A DNA stretch of 64,000 nucleotides from Mycolicibacterium sphagni. Lineage in GTDB: Bacteria > Actinomycetota > Actinomycetes > Mycobacteriales > Mycobacteriaceae. A program made the position numbers and the translations under genes. Location: positions 62,001 through 126,000 of the forward strand of contig NZ_NOZR01000007.1 of assembly GCF_002250655.1 (NCBI RefSeq), in the 5' to 3' direction. Below the pieces are notes generated by a model. That model was not told the origin of the DNA. It saw only the letters and a list, made by a program, of their open reading frames with translations, and did no database searches. Below are positions 16,947 through 30,103 of the stretch, piece by piece. Position 1 is the stretch's first letter; every line of letters begins with the position of its first letter.

Positions 16947-18115
16947 GCCTGCCCGGGCTTGCGGGGCTTTTCCCGGTACATCTGCAGATCGACCCGTGTC
17001 ATCAGGTCGGATACGGTGAGGTCGCGGTCGCCGGCGGTGATGAATCCGATACTCACGCCGATTTGGCACGGACAGCGGTCACCGGTGCCAAGTCCTTTGA
17101 TACGCTGGCGAATTCGATTGGCGGCGGCGCTGGCCTCTGCGGCGTCGGCGTCAACCAGGGCGACACAGAACTCGTCGCCGCCGAGGCGGGCGACGAAATC
17201 GTCCGGCCCGGCCTCGTGCCGCAGCACGTCGCCGATGGCCATCAGCACGTTGTCGCCCGCGATATGCCCGAACCTGTCGTTGACGGACTTGAAGTCGTTC
17301 ACATCGAGAAACAGCAGGCTCAGACGGCCTCGCCGGTCCTGCGCCCGGTGCAACTCCTGTTCGATCCGTTCCACGAAACCGCGGCGGTTCAGCACCGACG
17401 TCAGCGGGTCGGTGCGGGCCAATTCGGCCAGCTGCTGCTGCAGGTGCTTGAGCTTGGTGATGTCGTGCGACGTGCTGAGCACGGTGAGGACGGTGCCGTC
17501 TGCGCCGCGTTCGGGCACCACCCGGGTCAGGAAGGTGCGTGGTCCGTGCACGGTGGGAAGTTCATGCTCCTCCTCGGCCGGCTCTTCGGTGTGCAAAACC
17601 TTGTCCACCAAAGACTCCCACTGGGCCACCAGCTCTGGTGGCAGGCCGAGTTCGCGTTTGCTCTTGCCGATGAATGCCTGGGCCGGAATTCCCGTCACCC
17701 GTTCGATGCTCGGGTTGATGTAGACGTGCCTATGGTTGCGGTCAAGGCGCGCGACGATGTCGGGCAATGCCTGTGCGATGGCGAAGAACGCCTCGTTGTA
17801 TCGCTGGCGCGGCGTCGTCAGTCGCAGAATTCCCAGGCAGCGGGTGGGTGGATCGTCGAGTGCTTGCAGTACGCACTCCCAATCCGGCGCATCGCGCAGG
17901 TATGCCACCGTCGGTGAACTGTCGGTCTCGGGCCACGCCGAGTCCAGCCCGGCCAGGAAGGCGGTCTCGTCGAGTCGACCGGTACGCGTGTCGACGGCAG
18001 CGGCGAACTCGGCTGTTCGGGACACGATCTCGACTCGAACGCCGTTCCGTTGGCATAAGAAGGCCGGCACCGCCGACGCGGCAAACCAGTGCAGCCACTG
18101 ATCCCCCATAGCCAT
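16943..18115 (-). CDS. PAS-GGDEF diguanylate cyclase (copy without a recognisable I-site)
   Basis: The product has 390 residues. An N-terminal domain of about 100 residues is shared with the next gene, followed by a PAS domain (about 105-215, DIVARLDRNHRHVYINPSIE) and a GGDEF domain (about 225-385). The active-site GGDEF stands at residues 312-316 (RLGGDEFCVAL), so c-di-GMP synthesis is plausible. The inhibitory-site position upstream reads GPDD rather than RxxD, so product inhibition is probably lost. No membrane helix is evident, so a cytosolic sensor is likely. Its stop overlaps the 3' end of the monooxygenase by 4 bp. It is a tandem paralogue of the gene at 18162. Confidence 0.9.
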   Translation of the reverse strand: MAMGDQWLHWFAASAVPAFLCQRNGVRVEIVSRTAEFAAAVDTRTGRLDETAFLAGLDSAWPETDSSPTVAYLRDAPDWECVLQALDDPPTRCLGILRLTTPRQRYNEAFFAIAQALPDIVARLDRNHRHVYINPSIERVTGIPAQAFIGKSKRELGLPPELVAQWESLVDKVLHTEEPAEEEHELPTVHGPRTFLTRVVPERGADGTVLTVLSTSHDITKLKHLQQQLAELARTDPLTSVLNRRGFVERIEQELHRAQDRRGRLSLLFLDVNDFKSVNDRFGHIAGDNVLMAIGDVLRHEAGPDDFVARLGGDEFCVALVDADAAEASAAANRIRQRIKGLGTGDRCPCQIGVSIGFITAGDRDLTVSDLMTRVDLQMYREKPRKPGQA

Positions 18116-18161
18116 GGACTCTAGCGTCCGTCTCAGCGACGGTATGTGTCTCGTGAAAGAC

Positions 18162-19343
18162 CTACGACGGCCCGGTCTCGTTTCCGCCCGACTTCACCTG
18201 GTACATCAGTGCGTCGACGCGGGCGAGTAGGTCCTGTGCCGTCAGGTCCTGCTCTTCGGCCGCGGCGATACCGACGCTCACCGATATGCCCAGTGGCCGG
18301 CCCTCGTCGGTGATATCGCTGACCCGCCGGCCGATGCGCTGCGCGACGGCCTGGGCGCTGGCCGCGTCGGTATCGATGAGGGCGACGCAGAACTCGTCGC
18401 CGCCCAGCCGGGCCGCGACATCGTGGGGTCGTGTCTCCTCGATCAGGATCCGGCCCACCGTTTCGAGAACCCGGTCGCCTGCGACGTGGCCGAACCGGTC
18501 GTTGATGTCCTTGAAGTTGTCGAGGTCCAGCAAGAGCAGGCTGAAGCCGCCCTGGGAACGCCGGACGCGGTCCAACTCGAGGTCCAGGCGCGAGGTGAAG
18601 CTGCGGCGGTTGAGTAGTGACGTCAGCGGGTCGGTGCGGGCAAGCTGCTCGAGCTGGTGCTGCAGTCGTCTGACGTCGCTGATATCGCGCACAACCGAGA
18701 GGACGGTCTGCGCTCGCCCCTCGTTGTCGAACTCGGGCGTCGCCCGGCCCAGGTAGTGGCGAAGGCCCGTCGCTGCGAGGTAGTCGAACTCGATTTCTAC
18801 GGGTTTACCGGTGTCGAAGACCCGTTGGTAGGCGGCCTGGAATGCGGTCGCCAGGTCAGTGGAGACGCCCACCTCGGCATGGGTCTTACCCAGCCGTGTT
18901 TCCGTGGGTATGCCGGTGAGCTTGGCCATCGGTGGATTGGCGTACCTGCACCGAAACTCGCGATCGAACCGCGTGACCACGTCGGGCAGGTTTTCCACGA
19001 TCGTGAAGAACGCGTCGCTGGGAGCCTGTAACTCCTCGGGCAAGCGCAGGATTGCCAAGTACTCACCCTGCTCGGCCTCGACGGCGCGGATCATGCAGTG
19101 CCAGGCGGGTTCGTGAGCCGCCGCGATCGCGAAAGAGTCAGCACCGGCGGACGAAGGCCACTGCTCGTCGAGCCGCTCCAACAGCGACCGCTCGTCGAGG
19201 CGACCACTGACCGACTGCATGGCAGCCATGAACTCGGGCGTGCGTGACACGATCGAAAGCTCGCCAGTTGCCCGCCGACAGTGGAACGCGGGCACGCCGG
19301 CGGCCGCCAGTGTGGATAGCCATTGCGCGGCGGACACCCCCAT
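18162..19343 (-). CDS. PAS-GGDEF diguanylate cyclase (copy with intact I-site)
   Basis: The product has 393 residues. It has the same layout as its downstream neighbour: a shared N-terminal domain (WLSTLAAAGVPAFHCRR, SRTPEFMAAM, SGRLDERSLLERLDEQW), a PAS domain (about 110-220, DVVTRFDREFRCRYANPPMAKL) and a GGDEF domain with GGDEF at 314-318. An RxxD inhibitory site (RPHD, residues 305-308) lies upstream of it, so feedback control by c-di-GMP is expected. ATG 19343 gives MGVSAAQW, matching the MGDQWLHW start of the paralogue. The pair is separated by 46 bp and likely arose by tandem duplication. No EAL or HD-GYP phosphodiesterase is nearby. Confidence 0.9.
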   Translation of the reverse strand: MGVSAAQWLSTLAAAGVPAFHCRRATGELSIVSRTPEFMAAMQSVSGRLDERSLLERLDEQWPSSAGADSFAIAAAHEPAWHCMIRAVEAEQGEYLAILRLPEELQAPSDAFFTIVENLPDVVTRFDREFRCRYANPPMAKLTGIPTETRLGKTHAEVGVSTDLATAFQAAYQRVFDTGKPVEIEFDYLAATGLRHYLGRATPEFDNEGRAQTVLSVVRDISDVRRLQHQLEQLARTDPLTSLLNRRSFTSRLDLELDRVRRSQGGFSLLLLDLDNFKDINDRFGHVAGDRVLETVGRILIEETRPHDVAARLGGDEFCVALIDTDAASAQAVAQRIGRRVSDITDEGRPLGISVSVGIAAAEEQDLTAQDLLARVDALMYQVKSGGNETGPS

Positions 19344-19354
19344 GGCCGCTAACC

Positions 19355-20089
19355 CTATCCGCCGAGCGTCGCGCGGATACACACCGTGATATAGGGCAGC
19401 GCCACTCCGGTCGAGTTCGCCAGTGCCGGATGGGTGGCCAGCAACTCGCGAACCTGCTCGAGAGTCTGGGTGCGCACCGCCGTCGGCGAGGTTATGCAGT
19501 AGCTGCGCGAAGCCACGAGGTCGATCAGCGCCTGCGGCGTCAGGTAACTCGTCCACTCGACACGGTGGTGTTCGACATCGGCGAACGGTGCGGGGACTGT
19601 TGTGGTGTCGTTGAACTGGGCGTTCTCGTGGCCGATGATGCGACCCAGATCCTTGACCCAGCCCAACCGTTCGTCACGGGCGTTCCACACCAGCCCGAGC
19701 CGGCCGCCGGGCCGCAGTACCCGGGCCACCTCGGCGACCGCCCGCTGCGGATCGAACCAGTGCCATGCCTGGGCCACCAGAACGGCGTCAACGCTGTTGT
19801 CGGGCAACGGGATCTGCTCGGCGGTACCCAGCAGCGCCGGGGTGTCGGGCAGTGCGGAGCTGAGCAGCTCCAGCATCTCGGCCAGCGGGTCGACGGCCAC
19901 CACCTTCAAGCCACGCTCGACCAGCCGGGTGGTCAGCTTGCCGGTGCCGGCGCCCAGGTCGAGCACGTCGCGGGCGCCGGGCGGCAACAACCAGTCGATG
20001 GCCTCAGGCGGATACGACGGGCGGCCCCGCTCGTAGGCGGCAGCCTCGGACCCGAAGGACAGTGAACGGATCCGCTGTGACTCGGTCAC
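19355..20089 (-). CDS. Class I SAM-dependent methyltransferase (Rv3342-like)
   Basis: The product has 244 residues. SAM-binding motif I is [16 protein letters not shown] (about residues 41-56), followed by [11 protein letters not shown] and [26 protein letters not shown], a Methyltransf_11 pattern; a C-terminal cap domain follows. The GTG at 20089 overlaps the metX stop by GTGA, so it is the third gene of the metZ-metX operon. The acceptor substrate is unknown; a role near methionine/SAM metabolism is suggested only by linkage. Confidence 0.88.
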   Translation of the reverse strand: MTESQRIRSLSFGSEAAAYERGRPSYPPEAIDWLLPPGARDVLDLGAGTGKLTTRLVERGLKVVAVDPLAEMLELLSSALPDTPALLGTAEQIPLPDNSVDAVLVAQAWHWFDPQRAVAEVARVLRPGGRLGLVWNARDERLGWVKDLGRIIGHENAQFNDTTTVPAPFADVEHHRVEWTSYLTPQALIDLVASRSYCITSPTAVRTQTLEQVRELLATHPALANSTGVALPYITVCIRATLGG

Positions 20090-21225
20090 AGCGTGCGGGA
20101 ACCTTGACCCTCGGCCAGATCGAGGGTCTGGCGGATCAATTCGCCCACCGCCTCGGTTTCGACGAGGAAGCCGTCGTGACCGTAGATCGACTCGACCACG
20201 TTGAGCCCCGAGCAGTTTGGCAGCAGCCCGGCCAGTTCCTGCTGCAGGCGCAGCGGGTAGAGCCGGTCGGAGGTGATGCCGCCGACCACCGTCGGCACCG
20301 GGCAGGACCCCAGGGCCGCGGCCACGCCACCCCGTCCGCGCCCGACGTCATGGTTGGACAGCGTCTCGGTCAGCGTCACGTAGCTGCCCGCGTCGAATCG
20401 CTCGACCAGTTTGGCGCCCTGATACTCCAGGTAGCTCTGCACCGCATACCGGCCGCCGGTCAGCGTGTCTTCGTCGTCCTGGGCGTCATTGCCGAACCGG
20501 TTGTCCAGTTCGACCTCACCGCGGTAGGTCAGGTGGGCGAAGCGCCGGGCCAGCTGCAGCCCGACATCGGGGTTGCGCCCGGTGCCGTGATAGTCCCCGC
20601 CCTGCCAGTTCGGGTCCGCCTTGATGGCCGCGATCTGGGTGCTCTGCGTGCCGATCTGGTCGGCGGTCGCGCGCGCACCGACGGCCAGCACCAGCGCGGC
20701 CCGAACTCGTTCGGGGTAGCCGACCATCCACTCCAGGGCACGCGCACCGCCCATCGAACCGCCGACCAATGCGGCGACGTCGGTGATGCCCAGTGCGGCC
20801 AGTGCGGCCACGTCCGCGTTGACCTGGTCGCGCACGGTGATGATCGGGAACCGCGAACCCCACGGCTTTCCGTCGCGGGCCAGCGAGCTGGGCCCGGTCG
20901 AGCCGCGGCACCCGCCCAGCACGTTGGTGGCCACCGCGCACCAGCGGTTGGTGTCGATCGGTGCACCGGGGCCGGCAACGCCGTCCCACCAGCCTGGGGT
21001 GGGATGGCCCGGTCCGGCGGGCCCGGTCAGATGCGAGTCGCCGGTCAGGGCATGCAGTGCCACCACGACGTTGTCGCGGTTGGGGGACAGCTCGCCCCAG
21101 CGCTGCACCGCGATCGAGACGTCGGGGAGTACTACTCCGCTTTCCAGCCTCAGCGGGCCGATGTCGACGACACCGATCTCACCCTCGGCCGGCAGGGTCA
21201 CTATGCGCTCATCACTGATCGTCAT
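20086..21225 (-). CDS. metX: Homoserine O-acetyltransferase MetX (called MetA in M. tuberculosis)
   Basis: The product has 379 residues, the same as the M. tuberculosis enzyme. It is an alpha/beta-hydrolase-fold acyltransferase that acetylates L-homoserine with acetyl-CoA, the first committed step to methionine. Motifs: [43 protein letters not shown], the nucleophile Ser in [14 protein letters not shown], and the C-terminal catalytic His in [14 protein letters not shown] 21225 gives the conserved [15 protein letters not shown]. It lies 11 bp after metZ in one operon, under the SAM-IV riboswitch upstream of metZ. Confidence 0.96.
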   Translation of the reverse strand: MTISDERIVTLPAEGEIGVVDIGPLRLESGVVLPDVSIAVQRWGELSPNRDNVVVALHALTGDSHLTGPAGPGHPTPGWWDGVAGPGAPIDTNRWCAVATNVLGGCRGSTGPSSLARDGKPWGSRFPIITVRDQVNADVAALAALGITDVAALVGGSMGGARALEWMVGYPERVRAALVLAVGARATADQIGTQSTQIAAIKADPNWQGGDYHGTGRNPDVGLQLARRFAHLTYRGEVELDNRFGNDAQDDEDTLTGGRYAVQSYLEYQGAKLVERFDAGSYVTLTETLSNHDVGRGRGGVAAALGSCPVPTVVGGITSDRLYPLRLQQELAGLLPNCSGLNVVESIYGHDGFLVETEAVGELIRQTLDLAEGQGSRTL

Positions 21226-21236
21226 ATCAGGCTCAC

Positions 21237-22601
<1,365 letters not shown>

Positions 22602-22643
22602 GTGAAACGAACCTCCATCTGTTCTGGGGGCCCGTTCATAGCG

Positions 22644-22763
22644 GACCCGCGCTTGCCGTGCAGCTACGTGCAGCTGCTCAACCTGGTCTTCACCCGGAGC
22701 ACCCCACCGCGGTTGGAGGGTTGCCGGCCAGCGAGCCGGGGCTTGACGCTGGCGCTCATGACC
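22644..22763 (-). promoter_or_regulatory. SAM-IV riboswitch controlling metZ-metX
   Basis: On the minus strand this 120-nt segment begins GGTCATGAGCGCCAGCGTCA and ends GGCAAGCGCGGGTC. It matches, from memory, the mycobacterial SAM-IV aptamer along its whole length. Present are the P1 pairing of the ends, the CCCCGGC/GCTGGCCGG helix, the GCAACCCTCCAACCGCGGTGG core, and a variable hairpin AGCAGCTGCACGTAGCTGCA near the 3' end. The metZ ribosome-binding site and ATG follow within about 45 bases, favouring control of translation. High SAM should turn the operon down. Confidence 0.95.
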
Positions 22764-22944
22764 GACCCAAAGCATAGCGGACCTTCGTAACGGGAGGCCA
22801 GCGGGTTATCCGGTGCTCGTCGGGTTGGCACTGTGACGCAGACCTCTGCACTGATCCGGTAACCGCGATCACGTAGCGTCGGATGCGACGCGATACTGAT
22901 AGCCGCCACACCGCAACTGAACGACCGCCGGGAGACAACAGCAC

Positions 22945-25162
<2,218 letters not shown>

Positions 25163-25170
<8 letters not shown>

Positions 25171-26035
25171 CGCCGGCCTGGCTCTGCCGCACTGGCGGCA
25201 CGTGCGCGTCAACCCAGTCGATGATCAGGTTCGTGACGCGTTCGGGCGCCTCGAACATCGGGATGTGTCCGACGCCGTCGAGCATGGTGACCTTCTCGAT
25301 GTCCGGAATGTGCTTGCGGAAGTGGCTGGTGAACCGGGGATGGGGTAGCACCCGGTCCCGTTCGCAGACCACCAGGTGGGTCGGGATCGTGGTATCCGCC
25401 AGCTCCATCAGGCCGGGTAGCAGCAGGGCCTTGATCAGCAGCTGGTAGTAGGCCGGGCAGTGGTTGACGTCATCGATGATCTCCTGCAGCTGCACCTCGG
25501 TCAGACCGGCCGGGGTGGCGCTGATCGGCACGCTGGCCGCAGCCTTGACTCCCGGTAGCCGCAGCGCTCGATCGCGCAGTACCAGCGCTGTCAGCCAGAC
25601 CGGAAGCCCGGCGACGAACTTGCCGACGATCTCGTATTTCACCGGTGACCAGCGATGCCAGCCGCCGGCCGGTGCGATCGCGGTCAGGGTCCTGGCCCGG
25701 CCCCGTCGCTCGAGCTCGAAGGAGACCCAGCCGCCCAGCGAGTTGCCGACGATGTGGGCGGTTTCCCAGCCCAGCTCGTCGAGCTGACGTTCGACGTGGT
25801 CGGCCAGGGTTTTGGTGTCCAGCAACCAGGAGCGGCTGCGCGGGCCGCCGTTGTGGCCGGCCATCGACGGCGCGAAGACCTCGTAGCGGCCGGTGTCGGC
25901 CAGCCGTGGGGCGACGTCGGCCCAGACGTAGGACGACATCATGAACGGGTGCAGCAGCAGGATCGGCTCGCCGGCCCCGTCGGAGCCGCCGGGCCGGCGG
26001 CCATTGCCTAGGTGAATTGATTCGCGGGGCGCCAC
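25163..26035 (-). CDS. Alpha/beta-fold hydrolase
   Basis: The product has 290 residues from GTG 26035, with further upstream starts possible. An alpha/beta-hydrolase core is visible: [14 protein letters not shown] (oxyanion region), the nucleophile elbow [19 protein letters not shown] with Ser, acid residues in [11 protein letters not shown], and the catalytic His in [14 protein letters not shown]. No signal peptide. The family covers esterases, epoxide hydrolases and dehalogenases; the substrate cannot be named. M. tuberculosis has disrupted hydrolase pieces at a similar position (Rv3337/Rv3338, from memory). It is divergent from xthA, 59 bp apart. Confidence 0.82.
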
Positions 26036-26094
26036 AACCCGACCGTAAAGGTGATACCGCTGGTACCGCAATACTGCACGATAGGTTTTCCTCC

Positions 26095-26898
26095 GTGATC
26101 GTGACCACCATCAATGTGAACGGCGTGCGCGCGGCGGTGCGCCAGCGTTCGGAAAGCAACCTCGGCCTGCTGGACTGGCTGTCCCGAACTACCTCCGATG
26201 TGGTGTGCCTGCAGGAGACGCGCTCCGACGACGAGCAGATCGCCGATGCGCTGGCCCCCGCGGTGGCCGACGGCTGGACTCTGGTGTCGGCCAGCCCGCA
26301 CCTCAAGGGCCGTAGCGGCGTCGCCATCCTGTCTCGCACACCGATTGTGGCATCCCGAATCGGCTTGGCGGCAACCGAATTCGAATCCCATGGCCGCTAC
26401 CTCGAGGTCGACCTGGAGACCGGGCAGACCGTCGGCAGCGTCTACGTCCACACCGGGGAAGCGGACACCGACCGCCAGCTGGAGAAGGAACGGTTCATTG
26501 CCGCGCTGGCCAAGCGGATGGCCGAGCTGACCGCCGACGGTCGCGACGCGGTGATCTGCGGCGACTGGAACATCGCGCACACCACCAACGACATCAAAGC
26601 CTGGAAAGCCAACGTCAAGAAGTCAGGGTTACTGCCCAGCGAGCGGCAGTGGCTGACCGACCTGCTGGACTCGGGCTGGGTCGACGTCGTGCGCCGCATG
26701 CATCCCGACGTCGCCGGCCCGTACAGCTGGTGGTCATGGCGAGGCAAGGCGTTCGACAATGACGCCGGCTGGCGGATCGACTACCACCTGGCCACCGAGA
26801 GTCTGGCCGAGCGCGTCGTGACCGCCCGTGTGGAGAAGCCCGCCGCCTACGCGCTGCGCTGGTCGGATCACGCCCCGGTGACCGTCGAGTTCGGTTAG
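26095..26898 (+). CDS. xthA: Exodeoxyribonuclease III / AP endonuclease
   Basis: The product has 267 residues and is a member of the Exo III/endonuclease-exonuclease-phosphatase family acting in base-excision repair. Motifs: TTINVNGVRAA, VVCLQETRSDDEQ (metal-binding Glu), HLKGRSGVAILSR, GSVYVHTGEAD, VICGDWNIAHTTNDIKAW (Asp/Asn), YSWWSWRGKAFDNDAGWRID and the catalytic WSDHAPVTVEF at the end. The GTG at 26095 is used; GTG 26101 is also possible. It overlaps the convergent lipoprotein gene by 4 bp. Confidence 0.94.
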   Translation: MIVTTINVNGVRAAVRQRSESNLGLLDWLSRTTSDVVCLQETRSDDEQIADALAPAVADGWTLVSASPHLKGRSGVAILSRTPIVASRIGLAATEFESHGRYLEVDLETGQTVGSVYVHTGEADTDRQLEKERFIAALAKRMAELTADGRDAVICGDWNIAHTTNDIKAWKANVKKSGLLPSERQWLTDLLDSGWVDVVRRMHPDVAGPYSWWSWRGKAFDNDAGWRIDYHLATESLAERVVTARVEKPAAYALRWSDHAPVTVEFG

Positions 26899-27938
26899 CA
26901 GCCGTCCCGGTTGGGGCCGTCCAACGCCTTGGGCGCCCCGTCGATCGCCGCGGTCACCGCGTCGAGCACCCGCGGGTCCCACGTCAGCGCCGTGTCGCGC
27001 TTCAGGTTGGTGATCATCGAGACGTAGTCGCTGTGGGTGTCGTCGACGATGCGGCAACGCCGGTGCGGCAGCACGCTGTCGTCGACGTCGCGGGCCAGCG
27101 CACTGCGCAGTTCGACCACTCCGTCGTTGGGCCACACCGCGGCGTCGGCGGGGTCCGGGTGGGTGTACCGGTTCCCGCCGATCAGCGTCACCGGGATGTC
27201 GTCGAGCACGCCTGCCTGAAAAGTGTTCCAGCCCTTGGCCCCGGTCAGGTAGGGCTGGGCGAGTTCGCGCGCCGAGCCGGAAAGATGCACGGCAGCAATG
27301 TCTCTGGCATAACCCTTCATCTGGCTCTCGCAGAACGGGTCACCTTGGCAGGCACTCAAAGCGATGCTGCCCTCGGCGTAGTTCGCCAGATATGATCCCT
27401 GCCAAGGTGTTCCGATCGTCGTCAACGACCGGACCAGCACCGGTGAGCCGGTCGCTCGAAGGGTTCGGATCGCCGCCCGGGAATACAGTCCGCCCATCGA
27501 ATGGCCTACCAGGTCCACCTCGTCGATCTTCTTCTCGGTGTGCAGCCAATCGATGAAGCGGGCCAGGTGCTCACCGGCGAGATCGATGCTGCCGGTGCTG
27601 TCCACCGTCACCGCCGCAGGTAGCGGCGACGGGCACGAGGCGAACGCCCCGTAGCCGTTGGTGTCGCGCACCTGTCCCGGGCCCGCCATGGCCGGCGCGG
27701 TGAACACCGAATATCCCTTGCGCACAAGGTGTTCGCGCAGCGGGGTGTGGTCGGTGCCCGCCGGCAAGCCGATGGCGCAGGCGGCATCCGGTGCGGTGTA
27801 GGGAGCGGTGCTGGCCAGACCTGAGACGAGGACCACTGCCCGCGACGCTGGACGCGGCTGGGTGTCGGTGTGTGAGCAGCCCGCCAGCATGATCGCGGCG
27901 AGCAGCGCCAGGCTGCGCGGCACTAGGCGGGGCAGCAC
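26895..27938 (-). CDS. Lipoprotein esterase/lipase (alpha/beta hydrolase), tandem copy 2
   Basis: The product has 347 residues. A lipobox LAGC at about residues 18-21 ends a signal peptide, predicting a lipid anchor on the outer face of the membrane. The hydrolase core shows VVLVSGLAST, the nucleophile motif VDLVGHSMGGLYSRAAI, TTIGTPWQGS and a downstream WPNDGVVELRSA followed by HRRCRIVDDTHSDYVSM that holds acid/His candidates; several Cys could pair. It resembles triacylglycerol lipase/PGAP1-like proteins. The GTG at 27938 shares one base with the upstream stop codon; GTG 27923, created by a 15-bp tandem duplication, gives a 5-residue shorter version. About half of the residues are identical by eye to the upstream gene. 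Confidence 0.85.
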   Translation of the reverse strand: MLPRLVPRSLALLAAIMLAGCSHTDTQPRPASRAVVLVSGLASTAPYTAPDAACAIGLPAGTDHTPLREHLVRKGYSVFTAPAMAGPGQVRDTNGYGAFASCPSPLPAAVTVDSTGSIDLAGEHLARFIDWLHTEKKIDEVDLVGHSMGGLYSRAAIRTLRATGSPVLVRSLTTIGTPWQGSYLANYAEGSIALSACQGDPFCESQMKGYARDIAAVHLSGSARELAQPYLTGAKGWNTFQAGVLDDIPVTLIGGNRYTHPDPADAAVWPNDGVVELRSALARDVDDSVLPHRRCRIVDDTHSDYVSMITNLKRDTALTWDPRVLDAVTAAIDGAPKALDGPNRDGC

Positions 27939-27950
27939 TAGGCCGGGCAG
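27921..27950. repeat. 15-bp tandem duplication at the junction of the two lipase genes
   Basis: 27921-27935 and 27936-27950 agree at 14 of 15 bases. Each unit carries a TAG and a GTG on the minus strand (TAGTG), so the duplication makes two possible start codons for the downstream gene. The stop of the upstream gene lies in the first unit read. Confidence 0.85.
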
Positions 27951-29005
27951 CCTTCACGGTTGGCGCCGTCGAGCGCTTTGGGGGCGCCGTCGATGGCCTG
28001 GTGCACGACGTCGAGCACCTGCGGGTCCCACGTCAGCGCCGTCTTCTGCTCCAGCCCAGCAAGATTGGAGACGTAGATGCTGTGCGTGTCGTCGAAGGTG
28101 TAGCAGCGCCGGTGCGGTAACACCGGGTCGCTGATCTCCTTGGCCAGCGCGCTCTGCAGGGCCACGATGCCGTCATTGGGCCACACCGCCGGATTCACCG
28201 GACCGTCGCTGCTGGTTTTTGGGAGGTTGAACTTCTTGCCGCCGATCAGCACCACCGGGATCTTGTCGAGCACGCCGGATTGGTATTCGTTCCAGCCGTC
28301 CTTGCCCATCAGGAACGCCTGGTTGACCTCCCGGCCCGAGCCCGCCATCAGCCGCTTGACCTCCTCGGCCATTCCCTTCATCGAGGTCTCGCAGAATGTG
28401 TCGCCCTTGCAGTCGCTCAGTGGGGTGATGCCGTTGGCGTAGTCGGACAGATAGGAACCCTGCCACGGAGTGCCGATGGTGGTCAGCGACCGCACTTTCA
28501 GCGGCGAGCTCGTCGACTCCAGCACCCGAATCGCGGCGCGCGAGTACAGCCCGCCCATCGAGTGGCCGACGAAATCGACCTCGGTGACGCCTTTGTCGGT
28601 GTGCAGCCAGTTGAGGAACCGGGCCAAGTGTTCGCCGGCGGTGTCGATACTGCCCGTCGAATCGACCGTCATGTTCTCCGGCAGGGTGACCGGGCAGACC
28701 CCGAACGGCCCGAACCCGGTCTGGTCGACGACCTGGCCGCGGCCGGCCATGGCGGGGGAGGTGTAGACGGTGTAGCCCTTGCCGATCAGGTACTCGCGCA
28801 GTGCGGTGTCGGTGTTGCCGGCCGCCAGCCCGGTCTTGCACGCTTGTTCGGGGCCGGTGAACGGTGTCGTCGCGTCCCCGCCGGAGACGATCACCACGGC
28901 GGTGGATGCCGGGCGCTTCTCGTCGTTGGAGGTGGAATTGCTCTGGCAACCGGCCAGCACGCCGATCATGGTAATCGCGGCGGCCAGCGCCAGTAGTCCT
29001 CGCAC
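27938..29005 (-). CDS. Lipoprotein esterase/lipase (alpha/beta hydrolase), tandem copy 1
   Basis: The product has 355 residues. The signal peptide ends in the lipobox LAGC (about residues 17-20), followed by a Ser/Asn-rich linker. The catalytic core is VVIVSGGDAT, VDFVGHSMGGLYSRAAIRVL (nucleophile Ser), TTIGTPWQGSYLSDYANG, VWPNDGIVALQSALAKE and HRRCYTFDDTHSIYVSN. The end NREGCPA resembles NRDGC of the downstream copy. Starts at GTG 29005. It is divergent from trpS, 61 bp apart. The two genes form a tandem paralogous pair in one transcript; the substrate is unknown, with an extracytoplasmic ester expected. Confidence 0.86.
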   Translation of the reverse strand: MRGLLALAAAITMIGVLAGCQSNSTSNDEKRPASTAVVIVSGGDATTPFTGPEQACKTGLAAGNTDTALREYLIGKGYTVYTSPAMAGRGQVVDQTGFGPFGVCPVTLPENMTVDSTGSIDTAGEHLARFLNWLHTDKGVTEVDFVGHSMGGLYSRAAIRVLESTSSPLKVRSLTTIGTPWQGSYLSDYANGITPLSDCKGDTFCETSMKGMAEEVKRLMAGSGREVNQAFLMGKDGWNEYQSGVLDKIPVVLIGGKKFNLPKTSSDGPVNPAVWPNDGIVALQSALAKEISDPVLPHRRCYTFDDTHSIYVSNLAGLEQKTALTWDPQVLDVVHQAIDGAPKALDGANREGCPA

Positions 29006-29060
29006 GAAGCAGGATGCTAGCCGCCCCCGGTCGTTGACTTGGGCCTCGTGTCAGGATTGA

Positions 29061-30083
<1,023 letters not shown>

Positions 30084-30103
30084 GCACTTCGGGAGGCTGG
30101 GCG

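Noticed and set aside
22602..22775. Upstream in-frame extension of metZ
   Set aside because: The extension reads through the SAM-IV riboswitch; ATG 22601 has a good ribosome-binding site.
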